Below, one piece after another: positions 1 to 11,343 of a stretch of DNA of 64,000 bases; position 1 is the first letter of the stretch; each line of letters opens with the position of its first letter. This stretch comes from Coccinella septempunctata (Eukaryota; Arthropoda; Insecta; Coleoptera; Coccinellidae). A program made the translations under genes and the position numbers. Location: contig NC_058189.1 of NCBI RefSeq assembly GCF_907165205.1, forward strand, positions 39,892,270 through 39,956,269, given 5' to 3'. The notes beneath the pieces were generated by a model. The model did no database searches. It was not told the DNA's origin and saw only the letters and a program-made list of their open reading frames with translations.

Positions 1-1085
1 ACCCTCTGTCGGCGGAAATCGGTACCGCGGCTGGTCTCAGTCCAATTGCAGTGCTGTCTCTCTCTCTCCCCTTCTCTCTCTGTAACCCTCAAAATGGCTG
101 TCAGTCTGACAGCAGGTCGGAAGAAGCTGTCAACCTGTAATTTGATCGGTCGGAAGTCGGCAATCTATTAACAAAATAAGCACCAAAAATACGGTAGAAG
201 TCCTCCTGGGACCCAACGGCGGTCGAATAACTGACGCGGAAGCCGGCACTATACACAGTCTACGATCACTAGATCACGTTTGAAACGGTAGGTAAGTATT
301 TTCAGCCAGTCCAACGGACTAAAGAAAGCGGAAAATAGCCCTCAGTTATGCACTACGAAAGGAACAATAATGCTACAAGTGACTTGCCTTAAACTTTCAA
401 ACTTCTTGACGTAATTTCCAACTCACGGTAATAACAACTTACGCACTTTTCTCGGCAGCTTGATCTGCACTACTTCGCTCTTGACAGGCAGGGCCTCGAA
501 TTACTCCTCTCCTCGGAAAATTTGCCCCACTATGGGTAACTCATCTCTCCATTGGATCCACTCCAATTGTTCGGTCAATCAGCCGGCTCGGAAAGAGACA
601 GAAACAACTGAAGAGAAGGAAAAACTGAACAAGTTGAAAGACCTCTCTCGACTCAGAAAAAGTACGGCTGAACGGAAAGAGTTATAAAATATATGAATTC
701 TGAAAACAAGAAGACATAAACGGTTTCCGCTACAAATATGGGACTGGTCGGTGGAAAACAATGACATAATATCAATCGGTAAAGACCCCCTATGATAACA
801 TAACGGTTTTCTTCGGAGATATTTCGGTTGATAGGTCTTATTATACAAGTATAGGTGAAGAAATTTCCTTTTCGTGGCGGGGCTAAATCTGCCTCGTCAC
901 AAAACTTATGATGCCATCAACTGCATTCCACTATCTTCTTTTGTTTTCGAGTTATAGTCCAAAATTGAAGTTCGGGCGATTTCAACTTTGGTCATTATCT
1001 CTGTTTCTGTTGTGTTTTTCCGTATGAAAACTGTTGTTTCAAACGACTTAGAAAAATCGCAATTTTTTTGCCGTTTCAGAAATAT
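1..1085. other. Unassigned unique sequence at window start
   Basis: No gene recognised. A pyrimidine-rich run (about 55-90) precedes a 15-bp palindrome at 98-112. The first 700 bases are less AT-rich than what follows. The open frame at 460-687 ends in a Lys/Glu-rich tail but resembles no family I know and has no flanking support. Confidence 0.4.
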
Positions 1086-1093
1086 ATCATACA

Positions 1094-1954
1094 TAACGTG
1101 ACCATTTATTTTCTGACTCAAAACGGGACACTGTTTTTTTTGAGTCAATATATATGTATATATAACGGGTATTCAATAAAAAAAAATTAATTTATTTATT
1201 CACAGAAAATAAACTATCAGGTAGGTATTACAAACAAAAACATTTCCCAAATGTTTAGTTGTATTTATATTTATCAGGGGAACAAATTTCCTTCAATACT
1301 GCTTGTGACGATTTTAAGTAAGAGTGGAACTCTTGGCACGTTTTTTCTATATTCACCTTAATTATCAACATCGTCTTTAGAACTGGAATTTGCTTAGAGA
1401 CTAGACTCCCTTTCCTAATCTAAGGTAACTTGTAACTGGGTATTTTCAGATGTCCACAATTTGTTCATCATAGAAAATACTCCTTTTACTGGAGCATTTT
1501 TAGCCGACAAACATAAAATATATCCAATTAATATACTGAAGTTTTCATGCCGAAGATTGTTGGTGTGAAAATGTTTGGATACTTCCACCCAATGAGTTTC
1601 CATTCGATTATTTTTTGCTCTGTGATGTACATAGTTTGAAATCAATGGAAATCCGTCAAAAACTCCTGAATCTTTATTAGAGTCAATATATTCTTTCTCA
1701 ATTTATATATCCAGAGATTTTTGAATATCTTCCAGGAGGGTAATTTTTTTTTAAATCTACCCAATAAAATATCTCCATTTCTTTGGTAAGGAAACAAGTT
1801 CACTGCTCCAGATATTTACAGGCCAGCTCTTTAATTTTAGCGCAGTTTTCGAAAACGGGACAATCTTGAGTCCCGGAGTTCAGTTCGGGGACACCGGGAC
1901 AAACAATCAAAAAAAGGGACAGTCCCGTTCAAAACGGGACGTCTGGTCACGTTA
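1094..1954 (-). mobile_element. Degenerate hAT-superfamily DNA transposon
   Basis: The ends are inverted copies of TAACGTGACCA (1094-1104 and 1944-1954). The 8-bp sequence ATCATACA lies directly outside both ends (1086-1093 and 1955-1962), and 8 bp is the hAT target-site-duplication length. G-rich motifs of the type AACGGGAC occur inside both ends. The interior encodes, on the minus strand, a piece of transposase (separate entry). At 861 bp it is far shorter than an autonomous hAT element, so it is an internally deleted relic. Confidence 0.85.
1415..1645 (-). pseudogene. hAT transposase C-terminal dimerisation domain fragment
   Basis: The 76-residue minus-strand frame contains NFSILIGYILCLSAKNAP followed by VFSMMNKLW, which matches the hAT C-terminal dimerisation region (hydrophobic helix, Ser/Asn-Ala motif, then a V-F-S helix). 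The catalytic core and BED-type DNA-binding region are absent. It sits inside the TIR/TSD-delimited hAT relic, which supports the assignment independently. In an active transposase this region mediates multimerisation in the nucleus; here it is a remnant. Confidence 0.75.
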
Positions 1955-2134
1955 ATCATACATCACCTTCAGTTTTTAGAAGTCATTTTGAACTAATTTT
2001 TTCATAAGAAAAAACACTTTATGTTATAGCTCAGCAGATATACTCGTAGGAAAAATCATAGTACGCCACTGGATTGGTATAAAGAAGGGTCTGTATAATG
2101 TTTTCATTTCAACATCCTAGCACACTCAGAAACC

Positions 2135-2199
2135 ATCAAACTGATGCTGCTCCTGAAAATGATAATCATTTTCATTTGCAGGAGCAGCATCAGTTTGAT
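2135..2199. repeat. 21-bp perfect inverted repeat (hairpin) at the PLE left edge
   Basis: The arm at 2135-2155 (ATCAAACTGATGCTGCTCCT plus G) is the exact reverse complement of 2179-2199. The 23-base centre contains a further short palindrome (AAAATGAT / ATCATTTT). The right arm is part of the PLE coding tail, so the left arm looks like a snap-back copy of it. Confidence 0.9.
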
Positions 2200-2697
2200 T
2201 TCCACAGTGTCAAGATTTTGGATTTTGAGGACAACTGGTTGAAGCGCAATATTAGCGAAATGGTATTTATAAGGCTGAATGAGACAGTTGATAATAGAGT
2301 GGTCACTCAGAATTTGAGTTCCATATATGAGAACGTTTTAGAAATTTTCAAAACCAGAGAACGAGAGGGAGATCGGCCTGGTATCTGATAATGGGACATA
2401 TGTGGGTGGCACTGTGTATGTTCTTTTGAATTCAGTCTCTCTCAGCTGACAAATTGCATTCGACTGTTGAAGTGATGTCGAACGCGCTACAAGAGAATAA
2501 GTTTTTCAATGTATCACTGTCTGCTGCCTCTTCTTGTACGATCTATTTTTTGAAAGCATAATTTGGCTTTGGTAAGTGTTTCTCAGTGTGGATCGTGACT
2601 ATGCAATTGTCTATTTTATTGTATATATTTTATTTATTTTCTTCTGTGTGTGTTGTCGTTTTTCATTTTTATTCACGATAATCTGTATTTTTTAGCC

Positions 2698-2740
2698 CTG
2701 AAGAAGCGACGATATATGTTGCGAAACGTTGGCATTAGCT
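2698..2740 (+). ncRNA. Hammerhead-like motif of PLE remnant, probably inactive
   Basis: CTGAAGA, a small hairpin (GCGAC / GTTGC around GATATAT), then GAAACGTT. This follows the hammerhead order CUGAUGA, stem II, GAAA, but the first core box has A in place of U, so self-cleavage is doubtful. PLEs are known to carry such motifs near their ends. Confidence 0.45.
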
Positions 2741-2830
2741 ATAATTTGCTGATTTTTTTCACTTTCCTAGTTTCCCTTAACGTGAACTTACATCAGATAT
2801 TGATTGCTTTAAGAAGAAGGAAAAAAATCT

Positions 2831-3200
2831 AAATGAAAAACAAGCAAAATATAACTTTTAATGAGCAAAACGACAGTTTTGAGGTGAAAATAATATCGAT
2901 AAATATTTATGACACTATTTCAGGATGAGTTGACACTGCAGATTGAAAATACAACTCAGTTTCTCTGTGAAAAAAATTTTTGTTTTTATTAGGTATTCAT
3001 AAAATTTATGTGATATAATATTATGTACAAAAATCTTACCTGTAAAAGAGAAACGACATTTAATGCTAATAAATACAATGTAATCAATCTCTTACGGTCA
3101 GAAAGCAGAACAAAAACATACACAAACATCTACTAATGAACTGAACTGACTCAAGTCATAACAATCAAACTAAAGAAATAAATTTTCTTTACATATAAAT
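2831..3200. other. AT-rich sequence without a recognised feature
   Basis: No open frame with a recognisable product, no clear repeat ends. Nothing further supported. Confidence 0.4.
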
Positions 3201-3205
3201 GTAGA

Positions 3206-3330
3206 GTTCCAGAATTACATCTCGGAGGAAAGAGAGCGAGCAGACTTTGCTCTGATTCGTAGATAGACGTAGATCTGCGCTCTGATTGGACGGTATGACG
3301 TAACAGATTAAAAAGATGCGATTCTGGAAC
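3206..3330. repeat. Short inverted-repeat block, about 125 bp
   Basis: GTTCCAGAAT-TA-CATC near 3206-3221 is mirrored by GATG-CG-ATTCTGGAAC at 3315-3330. Each arm contains one TTCnnGAA dyad of the heat-shock-element type. A tiny MITE or a chance pair of sites are both possible. Confidence 0.4.
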
Positions 3331-3419
3331 GAGCCATAACTAACCGGTAAATCGGTAACGGTTTTTCTTTGTTGAGAGTTCGCTAGTGACATTAGTTATT
3401 TTGACACACGGAAATGTAT

Positions 3420-4889
3420 GTGGTGTTCAGTCAGATTTGGTTTTTAATATTCTAAAATATTATATTATTGAGTTAGATGTTGTGTATTTCTTTGAAATCC
3501 TTCATTCGCCTTTTATGCGGAAATCGGATGTTTTCAGTGACTAAAAATGGCATGCCACGGATGCCCTTATAATATTGGTAAGATTCCCTGGAACCTCCAG
3601 AGAATGTCCAAGGGATTCACCATTTTGAAAAGAATACACCGAGGGATATCTTTGGGATGATGTAGGTAGTACCCGGTATATCTCCAGGATGTACAGAAAA
3701 GTACTCCTTAAATATGTCCTTTTTGGCAGCCAAGACATGTCTATGGACCATCTTTAGCAAGTCCTATGTCCCGAGAGAGATTGCCCCAGGTATATCCTCT
3801 TATTTTGTGAGAGACGTCCCTAGGATGTCCATAGAATGTACTTGTGTTGTTAGGGTACAGACGAACTAATTGCAGATATGAAAAGACCAAAACCAGATGA
3901 AAAAATGGGGTTCACACTCGTAAGGGTGAGACAAACAATATTTTCATTTCGAAAACTGGTAAAGTAGTAAGCATAATGAACGGACTGGTGGTAAGTAGAA
4001 CAAGAGTTTCAGAATAACTCCATTATCAAAACGATTCGTTGAGATAAAATAAAACCAGCAAGATACTTTTACTTGTCTATAGCCACATAGGAGAGCAAAA
4101 TAAACTGAGTGGTTAGCATAACGTTGCAAAACGAGAGCTCCCGAATGACAATATCAGATATATCCGTTGAGGTGCCCTGCTAGTGTGGTATTATACCAGA
4201 AGGGCACTTTGAATTATTTATATCTCTGTAACGGTGAGTGGTGGAGAAAAACTAATTGCAGATTTGAAAAGAGTAGAAATTAGCAAAACGCAGATATGCC
4301 ACAAGCTAGGTTGAGAAGAAAAACAAGTTTTTTTTCCGAAAACGCATATAAAGTATAAAGGACAATAACAATTTTAAGAAATTGTGATTATGACGCCATC
4401 TGCAAGTTTTACGATTTGTCTACTTTTTCTCGATAGAATGTTAACTAGAACAATCCAATAACTATGCTAATTTACAATAGAACAACAAAGGATAAAAACT
4501 AGAAATGTCCTTGCGTGACGGATAAAAAGGAGGAGGGTCTAGTGTAACTGTGCCCCTCAACTTATTGAGCATTTCTGCTAGCAGAAAATTCAAAAAATCA
4601 AGTGATTATATAGGTATCAATGGACGAGTTCAGGAACATTTGCCAACCTTGTAAATAATAGAAAAAAACTCTTTCAATGGAAACGTATTCTTTTAAAATT
4701 ATATTTGTGCCTTTCAGTTGCTTTCATCATTTTACAATCCTTGGAATGTCTCCGGCTCTCGAATCGAAGTGATATAAAAGAAAAATCATATTGAATTTTC
4801 AAGGTGAGTTTTAACATTATTCAGGCGTGTTTTTTTGTGTTTCCTAAATTATATTTATGGTTTCATCCATGAACAAATAATTTATTCAT
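3420..4889. repeat. AT-rich sequence with diverged copies of a dispersed repeat (family Z)
   Basis: AACTAATTGCAGAT followed by TGAAAAGA occurs near 3866 and again near 4250. The stretch around 4093-4265 (GAGGTGCCCTGCTAGTGT and flanks) resembles 8152-8270 (GAGGTGCCTTGCTAGTGT and flanks). The 3540-3840 part shows a loosely recurring GGATGTCC-like pattern. No coding sequence recognised. Confidence 0.45.
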
Positions 4890-4891
4890 TA

Positions 4892-5814
4892 GAGTCATTC
4901 GGGGTAACTGAGAGCAGTGGGTAAGTGTGCGCAGTGTGTATATCTCGACTATGCAATGTATGAAAGAGGGGTTCATTTGGGTGGAGCAAGGGCGCAGAAT
5001 CGCCAAATTAGTTTTTCATAGGAGTGAGCCGTGCGACGTTTCGTTAACTTTTTATTTGCAATCAATCAAATTCACTAGTTTTCTTGTTAATTTTTAGCAT
5101 CTCTGCAAATTCAGCCAGGTTCAAGTTCCGAGTCCGACAGTGTTAAGCAATATTTTATTCGATCATGCGCATATTAATCTAAATATATAATGAAAAATTT
5201 TAGGTTCTCTTAGCTGCTCAACTCTATAAGAACGTTAATTCAAATTTTGGCTTACTGGGGAAAGTGTGCGCGGGTAAGTGTGCGCATAGATTCATTATCT
5301 GGGCATTAGTTCAGTGAGGAATAAATTATGACATTGTTGATTTTCTTGGCTAAGACTCGATCAATATTGTTCTATTTGTTCAGAAAAATATGAAGAGCCA
5401 CCAACAGGGGAATGTATAAAGTGTTGTGTTCACCAGGAATGGTGGCACGAACAATAATGCAGTGCTTGTAAAAAGGCTCTTCTGTATTGACAGCATTTCT
5501 CTAATATTGTAACATTTTGATGACACTATTTTGTAATTTGTCTTGATTGTGTGGTTCACTAAGCACTGCGTTCACTTACCCCGTGAGGGTGGGTACACTT
5601 ACCCGCAATACGGGGCATATGAACGCACTCCGACTTTCACTATTAAATTTTTTTTTGTGGAAAAAGAATGTTTTTGTTTGTTTTCTTTTTGATGCTTTTT
5701 TATAGATTAGAAAATTCTCTATCTTATGAATATGTTTCAATTTTCCTAGCTTCAACAATTGAAACAGGATATGGCTTGAAAGGCAAAAGTGCGCACAGTT
5801 GCCCCGAATGACTC
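4892..5814. mobile_element. Non-autonomous TIR element with TA target duplication
   Basis: The left end GAGTCATTCGGGGTAACTG (4892-4910) is the inverted copy of the right end CAGTTGCCCCGAATGACTC (5796-5814) with one mismatch. TA flanks both ends (4890-4891 and 5815-5816), as for the Tc1/mariner superfamily. Inside, TAAGTGTGCGC-type motifs recur in both orientations. At 923 bp with no transposase frame it must depend on a partner elsewhere. Confidence 0.8.
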
Positions 5815-5896
5815 TACATATTAGATTATGGTTTCATCACAGACACAGATCGCCTCCATTACTAATGTGTTCTGTGATGATACCGTACCTTAATAA

Positions 5897-6116
5897 CATA
5901 GACATAGAGACATGGACTGTGCTTTCCGTTTTTACCTATACATGAAATACGGTCAAAAAAAGTGACAGAGAGAAACTGAACATCGGGTCAGTTGTCTTTT
6001 TCGAGAATTTTGATTGATCCGCACTCACCTTATGTGAACAGAAAAGAGACAGGTAAAGGCCCGACGATCATTTCTCTTTTTCTATAAAATAGCCAATTTC
6101 ATCCTGACATTGCTCA
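5897..6116 (+). mobile_element. hAT-type MITE copy, 3' end missing (MITE-1)
   Basis: It starts with CATAGACATAGAGACATGGA, the same terminus as the complete copy at 43081-43326, and aligns with it along its length (shared AAATACGGTCAAAAAAAGTG and ATAGCCAATTTCAT). Similarity stops after TGCTCA at 6116, so the right TIR is lost. Confidence 0.8.
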
Positions 6117-7167
6117 ATGCCACATTGCTAAATGTGGCAAAATTCTTCATGTACAGTTTTGATATTCACGTACGTGAATATGTTAGCTACAGGTCAATCC
6201 ATTTTTTACACATTTCTCAAATAACTGCAAAAAAGACCAAATGAGGTGTTATTATTCCTAATCTACTTCATCACTAATTTTATGGATAACAACGGACCAC
6301 ATTCCCACATATTTTGTGGTTCAGCAGGCGGTCAAAACAAAAATTATTACTTTTTTCGCTCTATTCACTATTCGGTGCAGGTAACAAAATTTCTAGGAGC
6401 TGTGCGAATAACATTTCCCGAAAGAGATTTTTCATATATGGAATGTGACAAAAATATGGGACTTGGGACTAAGGAAGTTCCTAATGACTAGTACAAACTT
6501 TTGAGAATATCAAGAATAAAGCCATCAGCATTCCAGGTAGTATGGAGAATATGTCGAAAAATGTCCGTTTACCATACAAAAGATTAGGCAAATAGAATCT
6601 ACTAACAACCATTCAAGTCTCAACAGTTTTTTTACAAGTTTTCATGGAAGCTGGACACATAATCCCCTTACAGGCAACTAATAGTTTATTCAAATTGGAA
6701 CAAGAACAAAGGTATGTACTAACCCTGTTTAATTTCCCTTTTCTCATAAATTACCAATTCCTGCCGAAAATACAACAATCTAATGACTCTAATGAGGTTT
6801 TGTAAACATTATTCACTATGCTCTGCCCCACCATTAGGGTTCACTAGAACAGAATTACAGGTCAACAAAATTACAAATAATTACATACAGGGTTAGAACT
6901 ATTTAGAGGCTGACTACAGGAATATCGAAAACCGTTTAAAAGATAAGGTGGCTTAAATCACAAAAAATAGTACACCGGTATAATCGCTGTATAGGATTAT
7001 GACTACAAATCGAATTTCCTGTAGTTATCTCCAAAAACAAATGAGTTATAAAGAAAAGAAGATAATATTGATTTTCAGTTATTTCTCAGGAACCATCTAG
7101 AGTAAGATCCCAGAGCGACCAGGCATAACTTATTTGCACACAGATGAAACTGTAGGATCTCAGACGA
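6117..7167. other. AT-rich sequence without a recognised gene; one perfect palindrome
   Basis: A perfect 20-bp palindrome (ATATTCACGTACGTGAATAT) lies at 6162-6181, and a short hairpin (GCCACATT / AATGTGGC) just before it. The plus frame at 6246-6491 resembles nothing I know. Confidence 0.4.
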
Positions 7168-8069
7168 GTCTCATGTGCTTTGAATACATGCGAACTTGTG
7201 GAGCTTGCCTAGTGACACCTGGGCAGATACCATGAAGGTGGCAATGAACTTCACTTATTTTCACATGTCTGATTGAAATATGTCATTGAAGTAACTATAA
7301 AAAGTTATATTTCATCACTCTAACAAATAGTAGTGATCAAACATCCCCTTAACATGAAAATTATTTAACCGGGAGTGTGAGCGCGAGAGCAATTTGCATG
7401 CGTTTCAGAGTGAGACTATGGTAACTCGGTTTCCTTTCACAATCTGTTTGGAGTCCCTTTACCGTATAATATACATTGCTCGCACATGGCACATACACTA
7501 CACATACCTAAGAGTATCAACTCTTGCATATACACAGCACATACTTATACATAATAAACTGACCGCATTTATAGTCCGTTGTTAATTCAAATACAATGGG
7601 GTAGTATTTTCTTTCAAATTCTTGAATGGTAAATGAACAGCCATGCCTCTTATTGAAAGAATAATTCTTTTATATTTTCGTACATGATGTTTTGCAGCAA
7701 TCGATTGCAGTACAGTACATACAGTCTCGATTATCCGAAATAATGTGGACCAAAGTGATTTCGAAATTTTGGATGATCCAAATTTTTTTTTGGAAATAAG
7801 AGTTTAGGATGCCTGTAACATAAGATCGAGAAGAAAATAATATTTTTGTGCAGCTTCAAAGCGTCTGTCAAGAGTTTTGGCCATGGAAAATGTTTGTCAC
7901 TTATTATAATATAACTTCAGAATAATATTCTTCAAAACATATATAAAAATCAGCTATGTGAAAATAAGTTAACTAACACTTATTTTTAGTTAACTTTGAC
8001 ACCTGGTATCTGCCCAGATGTTACTAGGCAAGCTAAACAAGGTCGCAGGTATTCAAAGCACATGAGACT
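7168..8069. mobile_element. Inverted-repeat element, about 0.9 kb
   Basis: The left arm begins GTCTCATGTGCTTTGAATAC (7168) and continues through CTTGCCTAGTGACACCTGGG. The right arm, read in reverse from 8069, gives the same sequence with mismatches. Similarity persists over more than 100 bp, including TATTTTCACAT. No transposase frame. This is a non-autonomous TIR or foldback element; the superfamily is not determined because no clean target duplication was found. Confidence 0.65.
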
Positions 8070-8089
8070 ACTGAGGTGTGAACTGCTGG

Positions 8090-8275
8090 TGTAATATCAC
8101 ATCAGCAGGAAATTTTGAATTGTCTATAATTCGTGTTACATATGTAGGTGAGCAAAATGAAAGAGTTGAGGAAAACGGAAGCAAAACGAGGGCATAAAAA
8201 TTGTGAAAATTCTTTGAGGTGCCTTGCTAGTGTAACGCCGCTGGGGTTACCATGGCTGTAAATGTCGCAACGTTT
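8090..8275. repeat. Second diverged copy of dispersed repeat Z
   Basis: Shares GAGCAAAAT, AGCAAAACGAG and GAGGTGCCTTGCTAGTGT, in the same order, with 4093-4180. Non-coding. Confidence 0.5.
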
Positions 8276-8327
8276 CCATATCACTTTTGAAATTCGTCAT
8301 TGAAAATAGCGAATAAGTTTTCCATTG

Positions 8328-8610
8328 TCACAAATGAAATGAATTACATGAAAGGTCGTTCCTGAGGCGGGGACCGAGAGTAGAGAAAAGCTCATCGCTA
8401 TCGATTTCATCAGGACTGTTTTTTCCGCGGGTACCGCTGCGGGTCGACGGGGTGAAATTAAAATCAGGATTTCTCCAAATGACAGTAAAAGCGACCGCCG
8501 TAGTTAACAGTCGACAGGCAGATTTTTCATTCCCCTGTTCAATCTCGCGGACGATTACGGCGCGGCACACTCGAGATAAATCATCGTTTTATTTGTTTCT
8601 GCTTGTTAGA
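8328..8610. other. GC-richer unique block (possible regulatory sequence)
   Basis: Contains GGTACCGCTGCGGGTCGACG and GCGGACGATTACGGCGCGGC in an otherwise strongly AT-rich setting. The 80-codon minus frame (8328-8570) shows no domain. It could be a regulatory module, a 5' exon or an old insertion. Confidence 0.3.
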
Positions 8611-8864
8611 AATACTGACTGAAAATGGACATTTCGGAATAAATTCATTCATCAGGATTTTCCTTTTGCCCGACGGAATTCAATTTATGAATGAGAATGG
8701 AAATTTTGATCGGGGTTCGAGTGTTCCCTGGAAGGTAATGATTTCGTTTCGCAACGAGTCACTTATAATTTGTTCACATTGTGCCAGTAGATTTTTTATT
8801 GTAAGTTTTCACCAACTATTCAAAATCGGGGGTATTCTGATTTTGTAAAATTAATGCAGTTGAT

Positions 8865-10841
8865 TGTTACCAGATAATTGCGTTGGAGATGATAGTGTAA
8901 AAACATTCATTGTATATCGTTCAAAATCATAAAATTAATAAGTCACCCGCATGAAGCTAATACAGTAATGAATAAAAATACTAACAACATAATATATGAA
9001 CTCGGAAGGACATTATTCAACTAAAAACAGAGGTAATCTAGAGTACATCATATAAAAAGTCACTTGAAGTCAGACGTAGGCACTGAGAAAGTTTAAGAAA
9101 TTTACAATTAACACAACGTTTACAGTTACAGAGCAATCATGTAAATTGATGAAAGTTTCTGAAGGAAATCCAGTGTCCACCCCGGAGAGCATAAGGAGTC
9201 ATTCATCTGAAACTTTATAACAGTAATAAGTAATATATATGTAAGTGCAAGGTGAAATAAATAAATACAGAGTGGACTTGAGAAATAAAATGAACTGACT
9301 TAACAAATCAATGAGATGAGCATGAGAAAACAATAAATCAGCATTCATTATCACTGAGAAAGACATGATAAAAAAGGTTCAATACCCATTTTCTGTGAGA
9401 AAATCTAGAGAGATTCGAATATCTATGTTAATTGTAAAATATATTGAAAGTCATATTCATGAGGGGCACATTAATGAGTTGACTCGATTGAACAGATCAA
9501 TTAAGCAGCACTATTGAGGATTATGAATCTGTTTGAATAATGCACACGTGGACACATTCCATATAGAATGAAAGCATGAAAAACATAACATGAAATGGAT
9601 TAATTAATTATTTCTATTAGACATTACCTCTTGCGTATAATAAGTTAGCACTGGAATTGAACGAGATGACTTCAAACTGAATTACTTAAATGACATGAAC
9701 TGAGAGAAATATTACAATAATCGAGGTTAACACAATTACAAGTTAACATTAACAAGTTAATTTATCAACCTGAACAACGAGAATCTGGGAGAAGAGTGGT
9801 CAGTTTTCGGATTCGGAGAAACTCTCAGAGTTCTCGATTGAGGCTGCTGCGTAGGTTAATCAGCTGTTTTCGAATAACCATAGAATTTACATATAGTAAT
9901 GAGTTGATATTTGGAACCAGTCAGTATCGTAGACAAGAGCAAGGTTGAAGGGGGCATTGCCAACGATCCCCGAATTTCAAGAAACACCTGAGTAAATTTG
10001 GGTGACGACGACACTCCGTCCTTTTTTTATATCATTGGAACTTCAGCCTTCCTTCATCCCTTACTACCCCGGTTTGGGTTCCACTCCTACTGCCGAAGCA
10101 CCCCGCAGGCGTGGATACTCAGGGGGTGCAGAACGCACTTCGGAGTAGCGAAGAACTTCCTTCATCCCTTACTCCCTTGTTTAAGTTCCACTCCTATTGC
10201 CGAAGCACGCCGCTGGCGTGGATATTCAGGGGGTGCAGAACGCACTTTGGAGTAGCGAAGAACTTCCTTCATCCCTTACTCCACGGTTTAAGTTCTACTT
10301 CTACTGAAGCACCCCACTGGCGTGGATACTCAGGGGGTGCAGAACGCACTCTTTCCTCCCTCGTTTGTCCGACGCTCACCGCTGCTGTTATCGAAGAACC
10401 CCGCTGGCGTGGATACTCAGGGGGTGAAGAACGCACCTAGGGGTGAGCTGTCGGGAATCTGTGCGGTCTTGTTTCATCCCCTAACCTGGCTGAGGTCCGA
10501 TACCTGTCCGTTAAGTGTGCGTCTTAGGTTCTGGCTGGAGAACAAGTCCGTAAACCCCGTATCACGTTTGAGATCGGATCCTGTTTCATTCCGTCCGTTC
10601 TGCCTGTAAATTCACTGATCTCGAGTCTTTCACTGTACTAATTTTATAATAGTGACATTTGTGTTTCCTTGTACGAGTCGACAAATATAATTTGTGTACG
10701 TTGATTTTGACTTTCACTGGTTGTCGCTTATACCCCAGACACCGAGGAACCTTGTCTTCGGCTTGTAGCTACCAGGGTAGATTTTCTATTCTGCCTTGAA
10801 GAATAGCTGGCACTCGAGTACCCCGAGAAAAAACCGTTACA
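8865..10841 (+). mobile_element. Candidate long LTR (Ty3/gypsy-like) with internal tandem repeat
   Basis: A possible start TGTTACC (8865) and a possible end CCGTTACA (to 10841) are followed by AAAATGGCGGCCCAGCGG, which resembles a primer-binding site. The left 220 bases recur at about 19960-20240. No second intact LTR or internal region is visible, so this would be a solo or orphan LTR. The boundary calls rest on pattern only. Alternative: two unrelated repeats side by side. Confidence 0.35.
10010..10445 (+). repeat. Tandem repeat, four units of 87-107 bp
   Basis: GTGGATACTCAGGGGGTG, or a one-base variant, recurs at 10111, 10218, 10322 and 10409 (spacings 107, 104, 87). The first three units also share TTCCTTCATCCCTTACT. 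Open frames here with repeated W-R-G-Y-S-G-G are a by-product of the repeat, not evidence of a protein. Confidence 0.9.
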
Positions 10842-11343
10842 AAAATGGCGGCCCAGCGGAGAGGCACCTGCAAATTGAATGAATTCTGTCTAGGAGATTT
10901 TTGGGGAAAAGCTTCATTTTGATCAGTTCTAGCTTCACCTTTAAATATACCCTGTATAGGGTCTTCTTTCGAGGATTCCATTTGAATTTGTTTTTCATGG
11001 ACTTGGATTCTTCTTGTGGGTATTAGGTGATTCATTTGATATCTGAATGAGAAAAAATATGTGTGTCAAATATATAAAGAATCAACTACATGGTTCGCTA
11101 GTTCTAAGTCGAGAAATAAATGAGCAAAATTCATAAAACACCATCGATTATAAAGAAAAAACCAATAAATGTGTTACTTATATAAAACTGCCCAAAGCCT
11201 CAATTTCTCTATTCGCCTTTTCAGCAGTTTCGTTCGCCAATGAAATACACTGTATAAAAAGTAAATCGAATCACCTTTGATTTTTTTGGAAAAAACAGAA
11301 TAGTTGAGTTCACAATTCATTCTTTCTGCTGTATTCTTCAATA
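10842..11343. other. No recognised feature
   Basis: AT-rich. The minus frame ending at 10769 overlaps the putative LTR end and shows no domain. Nothing else supported. Confidence 0.4.

Larger units (their letters stand above)
2098..2830 (+). mobile_element. Penelope-like element (PLE) 3' remnant
   Basis: The plus-strand frame at 2158-2385 reads FDFHSVKILDFEDNWLKR and SEMVFIRLNE, then an N-R-V-x-T-Q-N-L segment. This is the usual C-terminal tail after the GIY-YIG endonuclease of Penelope-like retroelements. About 300 bases downstream is a hammerhead-like motif (2698-2735), another PLE hallmark. Reverse transcriptase and most of the GIY-YIG domain are missing. The left edge is unclear and carries a 21-bp inverted repeat. 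Confidence 0.65.

Noticed and set aside
579..848. Open frames on both strands near 460-850
   Set aside because: Under 90 codons, no domain, overlapping in opposite strands; typical of chance frames.
9998..10609. Overlapping open frames with repeated W-R-G-Y-S-G-G-A-E-R-T
   Set aside because: They follow from the 87-107-bp DNA tandem repeat; unit lengths are not all multiples of three and the frames shift, so no protein is indicated.
10769..11035. 88-codon minus-strand frame
   Set aside because: Spans the putative LTR end and flanking sequence; no recognisable domain.
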